In this document: in pieces, positions 57,785 through 64,000 of the stretch
Layout of the letters: every line of letters starts with the position of its first letter
Numbering within the stretch: position 1 is the stretch's first letter
NCBI RefSeq assembly: GCF_014192115.1
Contig: NZ_JACHXL010000008.1
Span: forward strand, 21,478 to 85,477
DNA: 64,000 nt
Source of the DNA: Psychrobacter luti
Lineage (GTDB): Bacteria > Pseudomonadota > Gammaproteobacteria > Pseudomonadales > Moraxellaceae
Direction: 5' to 3'
Notes under the pieces: model-generated
Database searches by the model: none
What the model saw: only the letters and a program-made list of their open reading frames with translations
Told to the model about the DNA's origin: nothing
Made by a program: the position numbers and the translations under genes

Positions 57785-58396
57785 ATACTATTCCTTATGA
57801 GTAACGATTTTTTGATAATTACCTTTAACAATCGCTTTTAAATATTTACTGCTATTATCTAACATCCAAACCCTTTATCGTTGCTAATAAAATTAATAAA
57901 TAAGGTTTTGGACGCTAAATGCTTATTTGACAGTCATTATAATGGTTAGAATAAAACACTATTCTCTATAAATACTGCTCGCTAAATAAAAGTACAACTG
58001 TACTTTGAATTATGGCCTATGATAACGTATCAAGGGTTTAAAATCTTGGCGTAAGTGTAAAATAACGACAAAACCACGCTTATTATTAAAAATAAACAGT
58101 CAGTATTCTCATAGGATTAGCACTGTGTACGCCTCATGATTATGAGGCTAAAAGATGAGATTATAAATAGCATAAACTCATTTCAGCCCTATCATATTTA
58201 GTTATATACTAAAGACATTAATGGCTATAGATAAATGATACTTTTAGATACAAAACTGGCGATGGCGATAACATTGTTGGCACTGACAGCCATCATCAGC
58301 GTTCGCTAGAATGGCATTCAATTTAAGAAGTATCTGTTTCAGGATTATCTATAAATAATATTAATAACAAACAATCATCATATTAAGGACATCAAG
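57785..58396. other. Intergenic region, fabB / EcsC-family gene (divergent)
   Basis: 612 bases between divergent genes. It is AT-rich, with no convincing hairpin or repeat. It holds a 24-codon hydrophobic open frame at 58235-58309, listed separately. The EcsC-family gene has a TAAGGA site at 58384-58389. Confidence 0.5.
58235..58309 (+). CDS. Possible 24-residue hydrophobic micropeptide
   Basis: The frame starts MILLDTKLAMAITLL, is hydrophobic through most of its length and ends with Arg. That is the size and character of small membrane peptides. It has no clear ribosome binding site and no partner antisense RNA was recognised. Chance is quite likely in a 612-base gap. Confidence 0.15.
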   Translation: MILLDTKLAMAITLLALTAIISVR

Positions 58397-59575
58397 ATGG
58401 CAAAGCGCAACACTCTATATAAAGGCATAAGCAGCGTTGGTTCTTTTACTCGTAGCAATCTAGAACGTATGGGCGCAATGATTGATAGCGTCAACGCCAA
58501 GAGCGGTAAACCGCGCCAATTTAAAGCGGTAAATCTAGGCGATGAAGATTATCAACAAGATTTATTTCGTGAACAAACATTAAAAGCAACGCAGCAATTA
58601 TTGGGTAACCGCTTTGCCACTTACGGTAAATACGCCAAGAAAGTAGTACCAAACAGCTTATTTGAATCAACAGTCGATGGCGCTTTTGCCCAAGTCGCTA
58701 AGCTTGCTGCCAATTGGAGTCAGATTGACCTGCCCAATCAGCATCGTTTTGCCAATATCGCAAGCTTGGATGATGAAGAGCGTTATGCACTAGCGACTGA
58801 TATTGCCAATCAAAACCGTGCTTTGGCAACGATAGGTGGATTAACAGGTTTGGCTGGCTTGCCAGGTTTACTCGCTGATACTTTGTGGTTGTTATTGGTA
58901 TCATTACGTACCGTTTATCAATTAGGTGCTGTTTATAATAAGCCGTTAACAGGTAAGCAAGGCGTCAAGATGGCGTATGAGCTGCTTGCCAATGCTGACT
59001 TAAGTAAGATGCAAGAAAAACAAGCCTTATTAGCGGGTCTTGGTATCGGTAAAGGCTTACTTGATAATGCGCAAAGCAGCGGTTTGCATAATGAGCTGAA
59101 AAACTTAGGCTTGCAGAATAAAAGCGTCAATTTCTATGCTGAGCAAGTAGATAGCATTGCCAGTCAAGTTGGTATTGATTTAGACCAAATCAACCTGTCA
59201 TGGATACGCCGCTTCTTACCAGTAACCGCCGTGATTATCGGTATGCGCTATAACAGCCAGCTGATTGATGAAGTGATTGGCGTGGCGCAAGCGACTTTTG
59301 CCCCAGAAGCTAAGCTTGCCAACCGTGCGATTACCGACGATAGCAGTAGTGAAGCCGAAGTGGAAAAGCCTGCTAGCGATGATAAGCAGAAAGATACTGA
59401 AAAACAAGATACTGAGAAAAATGCTAAAAAGGAGTCAAGTAAAGATACTGACAGCAAAAAAGAGTCCGCTAAAGATAATGATAAAGAAGTCGCAGAAGAA
59501 ACTGAAAAAGTAAGCGATAAAAAAGACGCTAAAAAGGGTAGTGCGGATAAAGCAGCTGACAAACAGAGCAAATAG
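58397..59575 (+). CDS. EcsC-family protein with charged tail
   Basis: 392 residues. The EcsC-like region (about 80-305) contains TIGGLTGLAGLPGLLADTLWLLLVSLRT, a glycine-rich hydrophobic pair of segments that may associate with membranes. GVKMAYELLANAD and RRFLPVTAVIIGMRYN follow. The last 75 residues are Lys/Glu/Asp/Ser-rich with repeated KES, DTEK and KDxDK-type motifs, probably disordered. EcsC was named from the Bacillus ecs operon, but its function is unknown. No ecsA or ecsB gene is nearby. Confidence 0.85.
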   Translation: MAKRNTLYKGISSVGSFTRSNLERMGAMIDSVNAKSGKPRQFKAVNLGDEDYQQDLFREQTLKATQQLLGNRFATYGKYAKKVVPNSLFESTVDGAFAQVAKLAANWSQIDLPNQHRFANIASLDDEERYALATDIANQNRALATIGGLTGLAGLPGLLADTLWLLLVSLRTVYQLGAVYNKPLTGKQGVKMAYELLANADLSKMQEKQALLAGLGIGKGLLDNAQSSGLHNELKNLGLQNKSVNFYAEQVDSIASQVGIDLDQINLSWIRRFLPVTAVIIGMRYNSQLIDEVIGVAQATFAPEAKLANRAITDDSSSEAEVEKPASDDKQKDTEKQDTEKNAKKESSKDTDSKKESAKDNDKEVAEETEKVSDKKDAKKGSADKAADKQSK

Positions 59576-59646
59576 AAGTAATGTCGACGTTTGACGAACT
59601 TAATGCTTAGTTGTTTTTTAATCTATCTTTTACTATATTTTAAATA

Positions 59647-59690
59647 CACCGTCCATTTAATGCTAAAATGGGCGGTGCTCTCTCTTTTTA
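59647..59690 (+). terminator. Terminator after EcsC-family gene
   Basis: A 12-bp stem (CACCGTCCATTT with AAATGGGCGGTG, one G-T pair) and a 7-base loop. A CT-rich stretch ending in five T residues follows. Confidence 0.75.
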
Positions 59691-59964
59691 TTGCGCTTTT
59701 ACTCATTAAGACTTTTCTCATTAAATATGAGATACTCTTTAATAATAAGCTTGAAAAGTACAATAGCATCACCATTTAGTTCTCATAAACTGCTATTTGT
59801 TTATTTCTAAATATCTTATCTGAACGATGTATAACGCTACTTTTGATACCATATTCAGTAAGCTGCTTTTTAGCCAGATTTTAGCTAAAAACAGTTAAAG
59901 TGGTATACTAGTAGGCGTAATGCATATCTATCGAATGTTGTAAAGTACAATCACTCATAAGTGG

Positions 59965-59993
59965 TTGAAATAGCAGCAACAACTCTTTATAAT
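59965..59993 (+). promoter_or_regulatory. str operon promoter (rpsL)
   Basis: TTGAAA at 59965-59970, 17 bases, TATAAT at 59988-59993. This near-consensus sigma-70 promoter gives a leader of about 95 bases before the rpsL ATG. Confidence 0.8.
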
Positions 59994-60003
59994 ACACTGT
60001 CCT

Positions 60004-60066
60004 AAAAATGGGTGTTCCGAAATCTGTCATTAATGTCAGATCGTTGGCGCATTGCCCCATTTTTTT
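60004..60066 (+). promoter_or_regulatory. Attenuator-like hairpin in the rpsL leader
   Basis: AAAAATGGG (60004-60012) pairs with CCCATTTTT (60056-60064) and runs into a T-run. An inner ATCTG/CAGAT hairpin lies at 60022-60041. It starts within about 5 bases of the expected transcription start and ends 30 bases before the ATG. Confidence 0.5.
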
Positions 60067-60096
60067 GTTTTATACCAAACGGGAGAAGGATGCCTC

Positions 60097-60471
60097 ATGG
60101 CAACAACTAACCAATTGATTCGTAAAGGTCGCAAAACCATCAAGGAAAAGTCAAAAGTTCCTGCGTTGGAAGCGTGTCCACAACGTCGTGGTGTATGTAC
60201 TCGCGTATATACTACTACCCCTAAAAAACCTAACTCAGCCATGCGTAAAGTATGTCGTGTACGTTTGACTTCAGGCTATGAAGTATCAAGCTACATCGGC
60301 GGCGAAGGTCATAACCTACAAGAGCACAGTGTTGTTCTTATCCGTGGTGGTCGTGTAAAAGATCTACCAGGTGTACGTTATCACACCGTTCGTGGTGCAC
60401 TAGATTGCGCAGGCGTTAAAGACCGTAAACAAGGTCGTTCTAAATATGGTGCTAAGAAGCCTAAAGCTTAA
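60097..60471 (+). CDS. rpsL: 30S ribosomal protein S12
   Basis: 124 residues, the standard length. The start at 60097 ([11 protein letters not shown]) is set by the AAGGA site and by the family N-terminus; the frame upstream is not part of the protein. Key segments are [40 protein letters not shown], and [13 protein letters not shown]. The streptomycin-resistance positions carry wild-type Lys (TTPKKPNS, and VKDLPG). First gene of the str operon. Confidence 0.99.
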   Translation: MATTNQLIRKGRKTIKEKSKVPALEACPQRRGVCTRVYTTTPKKPNSAMRKVCRVRLTSGYEVSSYIGGEGHNLQEHSVVLIRGGRVKDLPGVRYHTVRGALDCAGVKDRKQGRSKYGAKKPKA

Positions 60472-60500
60472 TAACTAAATGTTATTAGCTGAGCTTTTTT
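60463..60500 (+). terminator. Attenuator-like hairpin at the rpsL stop codon
   Basis: TAATAAC (60469-60475) pairs with GTTATTA (60481-60487). The flanking AAAGCT (60463-60468) pairs with AGCTTT (60492-60497) across a 4-base bulge, and T residues follow. The rpsL stop is inside the stem, so ribosomes on rpsL would hinder its folding. Confidence 0.5.
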
Positions 60501-60679
60501 GTATCACCCATTAACTGTGCATGGGTCTGGTGTTAACGGTGTTTTGTTAAATTAATGATTTATTGTTATAACATACCGCCATGCAGTAAGGCTGACTGAC
60601 AACTCGATATAACGCCATCCAATATTAATTGGTGCGAGATTGTGAATGTCAGACACTCCTGAAGAAAAGGATTATTATT

Positions 60680-61153
60680 ATGCCAAGACGTCGCGTCGTT
60701 GCTACCCGTGAGATCCTACCGGATCCTAAGTTTGGTAGCCAAACTGTTGCAAAATTCATCAACCATGTCATGAGTCATGGTAAAAAATCTACTGCTGAGC
60801 GTATCGTTTACGGTGCTCTTGAAACAGTTAGTGAAAAACGTAAGATCGAAGACCCAGTCGCTTTCTTTGAAGAAGTTCTAGAAAACGTCCGTCCAATGGT
60901 CGAAGTAAAAGCTCGCCGTGTCGGTGGTGCAACCTACCAAGTACCAATGGAAGTACGCCCCTCCCGTCGTACTGCCTTGGCTATGCGTTGGTTAGCTGAA
61001 GCTGCTGCTAAGCGTTCTGAAAAATCAATGGCTTTGCGTCTTGCAGGCGAATTGAATGATGCTGCTGACGGCAAAGGTAATGCTATGAAAAAGCGTGACG
61101 AAGTTCACCGCATGGCAGATGCTAACAAAGCATTCTCTCACTACCGTTTCTAA
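60680..61153 (+). CDS. rpsG: 30S ribosomal protein S7
   Basis: 157 residues. The start at 60680 ([13 protein letters not shown]) has an AAAGGA site at the right distance and matches the family N-terminus; the frame extends upstream but that part is not S7-like. [19 protein letters not shown] and [24 protein letters not shown] are diagnostic. S7 nucleates the 30S head and represses the str operon in E. coli. fusA follows after a long 407-base gap. Confidence 0.99.
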   Translation: MPRRRVVATREILPDPKFGSQTVAKFINHVMSHGKKSTAERIVYGALETVSEKRKIEDPVAFFEEVLENVRPMVEVKARRVGGATYQVPMEVRPSRRTALAMRWLAEAAAKRSEKSMALRLAGELNDAADGKGNAMKKRDEVHRMADANKAFSHYRF

Positions 61154-61560
61154 GCTATTTTTATTTAAGTGGCTTGTTATCAATCATTATTGTTACTAGC
61201 CACTTGTTTATAGATAGTTTTGGATGACTGGTGTATGCCAGTCATCTAAATATAGTTTATTTATTCTATTGATTGCCGCCATTGTTAATAAATGATTTAA
61301 AGATGATTATCGCAAGATAATATAGTCGTTAATTATTTAGATGGCGGACATCTGTCAAGATGCTGTTCTAAAAAGGGATGCTATTCTGTAAAGAAAGTCT
61401 CCTGAGTTTGATGCCGCTATATTCTTATATTTGCTCTTTTTTGTCCGTATTTGGCCCAATGATTAGTAAGTAATATTACGAAGCCTGACGGCTTTGTCAT
61501 AGAGTATGAGGTAGATAGACAACACATTAATATATACACGAATTTCCCTAGGAAAACACT
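61154..61560. other. Long rpsG-fusA spacer with two hairpins
   Basis: 407 bases, long for a str operon. AAGTGGCT (about 61168-61175) pairs with AGCCACTT (about 61198-61205). Next, GATGACTGG (61223-61231) pairs with CCAGTCATC (61238-61246), a perfect 9-bp stem. A small AAGCC/GGCTT hairpin lies near 61480. None has a good T-run, so they are processing or regulatory candidates rather than terminators. A separate fusA promoter is plausible here, but I cannot define it. Confidence 0.6.
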
Positions 61561-63687
61561 ATGGCTCGTAAAACTCCCCTAAAGCGCTATCGCAATATTG
61601 GTATCTCAGCGCACATTGATGCTGGTAAGACGACCACTACTGAACGTGTTTTGTTCTATACCGGTGTTAGCCACAAGCTTGGCGAAACCCATGATGGTGC
61701 AGCTACCATGGACTTTATGGAGCAAGAACAAGAGCGCGGTATTACCATTGCTTCTGCGGCGACGACTTGTTTTTGGTCAGGTATGGCAAAACAGTTCGAC
61801 GAACACCGTATTAACATCATTGACACCCCAGGTCACGTTGACTTCACGATTGAAGTTGAACGTTCTATGCGTGTTCTTGATGGCGCGTGCATGGTTTACT
61901 GTGCAGTGGGCGGCGTTCAGCCACAGTCTGAAACCGTATGGCGTCAGGCAAACAAATATAAAGTACCACGCTTAGCATTCATTAACAAAATGGATCGTGT
62001 TGGTGCTGATTTCTACCGTGTGGTAGAACAAATCAAAACTCGTCTAGGCGGCAAGCCAGTACCATTGGTTATTCCAATTGGTAAAGAAGATGATTTTGAA
62101 GGCGTTGTTGATCTAGTGACTATGAAAGCCATCTATTGGGACGAAGCGTCTCAAGGTATGGAATATGACGAGCGCGAAATCCCAGTAGAACTACAAGAAA
62201 AAGCGGAAGAATATCGTGAGTATCTAGTAGAGAATGCGGCTGAAGCATCAGAAGAATTGATGAATGAATACCTTGAAAATGGTGAATTGACGGTAGAGCA
62301 GATTCATGGCGCTATTCGTAAATTAACCATCGACAACGAAATCATTCCATTGCTTTGTGGTACTGCCTTTAAAAACAAAGGTGTACAGAAGATGTTGGAT
62401 GCGGTTATTCAGTATCTACCTGCGCCAATGGATGTACCTGCTATTAAAGGTATTCTTGATGACAAAGATGAGTCTGAAGGCACTCGTGAAGCATCAGATG
62501 ACGAGCCGTTCGCAGCACTAGCATTCAAAATCATGAATGACAAGTTCGTTGGTAACTTAACCTTCGTTCGTGTTTATTCAGGTGTCCTAAAGCAAGGCAG
62601 TAGCGTTTATAACCCTGTTAAAATGAAGCGTGAGCGTGTTGGCCGTATCGTTCAGATGATGGCAGATGCTCAGGTAGAGCTACAAGAAATTCGTACAGGT
62701 GACATCGCAGCATTAGTTGGCATGAAAGATGTGACTACTGGTGATACGCTATGTGATGAGCAAAATGTAATCACGCTAGAGCGTATGGAATTCCCAGATC
62801 CAGTTATCAGCCTAGCGGTTGAACCTAAGACTAAAGCTGACCAAGAAAAAATGTCAATCGCTTTGGGTCGTTTGGCAAAAGAAGATCCATCATTCCGTGT
62901 ACATACTGACGAAGAGTCTGGTCAGACGATCATCAGTGGTATGGGTGAACTACATCTAGAAATTCTTGTTGACCGTATGAAGCGTGAGTTTAACGTTGAA
63001 GCAAACATCGGTGCGCCGCAGGTTGCTTATCGTGAAACGATTCGTAACACTGTTGAACAAGAAGGCAAATTCGTACGTCAGACTGGTGGTCGTGGTAAAT
63101 TCGGTCACGTTTGGTTACGTCTTGAGCCTATGGATCCAGCGGGCGAAGTTCTATATGAATTCGCTGAAGAAGTTGTTGGTGGTACGGTACCAAAAGAATT
63201 CCACGGTGCGGTTGATAAAGGTATTCAAGAGCGCATGAAAAACGGCGTACTTGCTGGTTACCCAATCGTTGGCGTAAAAGCAACCTTGTATGATGGTTCT
63301 TACCATGATGTTGACTCGGATGAGTTATCATTTAAAATGGCTGGTTCTATCGCATTCCGTAAAGGCTTCATGGCGGCAAACCCAACACTACTTGAGCCAG
63401 TAATGAAAGTAGAAGTTGAAACCCCTGAAGACTACATGGGCGATATCATGGGCGATCTTAACCGTCGTCGTGGTATGGTTCAAGGCATGGAAGACTTGCC
63501 TGGCGGTACTAAACAGATTCGTGCTGAAGTACCATTAGCGGAAATGTTTGGTTATGCCACACAAATGCGCTCAATGTCACAAGGCCGTGCAACGTATTCA
63601 ATGGAATTCCAAAAGTACGCTGAGATTCCAAAATCAGTTGCAGAATCTATCATCTCTAAATTCAACTCTAAAGATGATGACGAGTAA
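61561..63687 (+). CDS. fusA: Elongation factor G
   Basis: The GTPase that drives ribosomal translocation. It has 708 residues (E. coli 704). The G1 motif is [14 protein letters not shown] at about 17-30, then the switch region ERGITI, G3 DTPGHVDF and G4 NKMDR. Domain IV contains the family segments [13 protein letters not shown] and [22 protein letters not shown]. It ends with an acidic DDDE tail. tuf follows 236 bases downstream. An AGGA site precedes the ATG. Confidence 0.99.
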   Translation: MARKTPLKRYRNIGISAHIDAGKTTTTERVLFYTGVSHKLGETHDGAATMDFMEQEQERGITIASAATTCFWSGMAKQFDEHRINIIDTPGHVDFTIEVERSMRVLDGACMVYCAVGGVQPQSETVWRQANKYKVPRLAFINKMDRVGADFYRVVEQIKTRLGGKPVPLVIPIGKEDDFEGVVDLVTMKAIYWDEASQGMEYDEREIPVELQEKAEEYREYLVENAAEASEELMNEYLENGELTVEQIHGAIRKLTIDNEIIPLLCGTAFKNKGVQKMLDAVIQYLPAPMDVPAIKGILDDKDESEGTREASDDEPFAALAFKIMNDKFVGNLTFVRVYSGVLKQGSSVYNPVKMKRERVGRIVQMMADAQVELQEIRTGDIAALVGMKDVTTGDTLCDEQNVITLERMEFPDPVISLAVEPKTKADQEKMSIALGRLAKEDPSFRVHTDEESGQTIISGMGELHLEILVDRMKREFNVEANIGAPQVAYRETIRNTVEQEGKFVRQTGGRGKFGHVWLRLEPMDPAGEVLYEFAEEVVGGTVPKEFHGAVDKGIQERMKNGVLAGYPIVGVKATLYDGSYHDVDSDELSFKMAGSIAFRKGFMAANPTLLEPVMKVEVETPEDYMGDIMGDLNRRRGMVQGMEDLPGGTKQIRAEVPLAEMFGYATQMRSMSQGRATYSMEFQKYAEIPKSVAESIISKFNSKDDDE

Positions 63688-63703
63688 ATAATACGTATTA
63701 ATA

Positions 63704-63734
63704 TGACAATATTGGGCATATCTCTGTATTGTCA
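63704..63734 (+). promoter_or_regulatory. Hairpin in the fusA-tuf spacer
   Basis: TGACAATA (63704-63711) pairs with TATTGTCA (63727-63734) with a 15-base loop, 16 bases after the fusA stop. No T-run, so it may be a processing or stability element. Confidence 0.45.
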
Positions 63735-63766
63735 GTAGAGAATCCGCCAATAATTGGTTAAAAGAC

Positions 63767-63794
63767 TTGTTATTGGCCGCGATTTTCTTATAAT
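63767..63794 (+). promoter_or_regulatory. Candidate tuf promoter
   Basis: TTGTTA at 63767-63772, 16 bases, TATAAT at 63789-63794. It would allow tuf to be made in excess of fusA, as expected for EF-Tu. Confidence 0.6.
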
Positions 63795-63923
63795 ATCTGC
63801 ACATTAGTATGTGCACCCTTTTAACAACTATTTTAATGTGGCCAGTAATGCTTTAACCCTAGTACGTAAACTATCGTACTTATATCAGTTAAGCACTGAC
63901 CCCAAAAAAAAGAGGAAATACCC

Positions 63924-64000
63924 ATGGCAAAGGCCAAGTTTGAACGCAGCAAGCCACACGTCAACGTCGGTACCATCGGACACGTTGACCACGGTAAAAC
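63924..64000 (+). CDS. tuf: Elongation factor Tu (3' end outside window)
   Basis: Only the first 25 full codons are visible: [20 protein letters not shown] then VDHGKT, the G1 loop of EF-Tu. An AGAGGAAAT site lies just before the ATG. It is the last gene of the str operon order rpsL-rpsG-fusA-tuf; the rest of the gene runs past the window end. Confidence 0.97.
   Translation, partial: MAKAKFERSKPHVNVGTIGHVDHGK

Larger units (their letters stand above)
59576..60096. other. Intergenic region, EcsC-family gene / rpsL
   Basis: 521 bases. It contains a terminator for the EcsC-family gene (59647-59690), the rpsL promoter (59965-59993) and an attenuator-like hairpin in the leader (60004-60066). A 62-codon hydrophobic open frame at 59591-59779 overlaps the terminator and is not credited. 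Confidence 0.7.

Noticed and set aside
59591..59779. 62-codon hydrophobic open frame after the EcsC-family gene
   Set aside because: It runs through a strong terminator hairpin, has no ribosome binding site, and its Leu/Ile/Lys composition is what AT-rich DNA gives by chance.
60052..60096. Upstream extension of the rpsL frame
   Set aside because: S12 is 124 residues from [11 protein letters not shown], which has a good AAGGA site. The extension covers the leader hairpin.
60629..60679. Upstream extension of the rpsG frame
   Set aside because: S7 begins MPRRRVVA at 60680 with its own AAAGGA site; the upstream residues do not resemble S7.

Overview
The window reads as a contiguous piece of the chromosome of a Moraxellaceae gammaproteobacterium, most likely a Psychrobacter species. 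The evidence is moderate-to-low GC with AT-rich spacers, the protein style (class-typical Moraxellaceae variants of ClpP, HisG, PabB and FabB), the ibaG-murA-hisG-hisD-hisC and tig-clpP-clpX orders, and acidic Asn/Asp-rich insertions in core enzymes. It is almost entirely core genome. No IS element, prophage, CRISPR array, tRNA or rRNA gene was found. The species assignment is inference; no database was searched.

Layout. 1-6.4 kb: cmoA (5' end cut off), cmoB, a DUF2788 membrane protein, argS, a SPOR-domain protein and an orphan PTS EIIC-like permease. 6.5-14.5 kb (mostly minus strand): a TsdA-like dihaem lipoprotein, an SDR oxidoreductase, the protein-quality cluster clpX-clpP-tig, and rdgB. 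15-19 kb: sodB (+), an AT-rich orphan gene with an HEPN-like Rx4H motif, a DUF72 protein and ispA. 19-24 kb: a long leader with RNA-like structure followed by fadB-fadA, then an isochorismatase-family hydrolase. 24-35 kb: MFS transporter, HD hydrolase, psd, dtd, M23 peptidase, ExoX-like exonuclease, two alpha/beta hydrolases (a third lies further right), a LOG-family protein, an FAD oxidoreductase, a small lipoprotein and YceI. 35-36 kb: rpmE2 (type B L31) behind a long structured leader and a perfect dyad. 36-39.5 kb: an NAD-salvage operon nadM/Nudix-nadV plus a translationally coupled SGNH hydrolase. 40-49 kb: AhpD-like protein, nfuA, metY, a PfkB kinase, rsmI, yraN, a BON lipoprotein (dolP-like) and an esterase. 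49-55 kb: ibaG, murA, hisG (short form), hisD, hisC. 55-58 kb: fabB-pabB (minus). 58-64 kb: an EcsC-family protein, then the str operon rpsL-rpsG-fusA-tuf, cut by the window end inside tuf.

Together the genes cover translation (argS, S12, S7, EF-G, EF-Tu, L31, CmoAB, Dtd, RsmI), proteostasis (trigger factor, ClpXP), fatty-acid synthesis and breakdown (FabB, FadBA), phospholipid and isoprenoid synthesis (Psd, IspA), cell wall and envelope (MurA, M23, SPOR, BON), histidine, folate and methionine synthesis, NAD salvage and oxidative defence (SodB, AhpD-like). Many convergent gene pairs share strong intrinsic terminators.

The most interesting material is non-coding or atypical: (i) the 35.2-35.55 kb region upstream of rpmE2, with a 12-bp dyad over a promoter, a multi-hairpin RNA candidate and two mutually exclusive hairpins next to the start codon; (ii) a hairpin-rich candidate RNA upstream of fadB; (iii) attenuator-like hairpins in the str-operon leader and at the rpsL stop codon; (iv) the AT-rich orphan with the Rx4H motif; and (v) repeated Asn/Asp-rich insertions in otherwise conserved enzymes. 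All RNA structures were found by eye from base complementarity and have not been computed.
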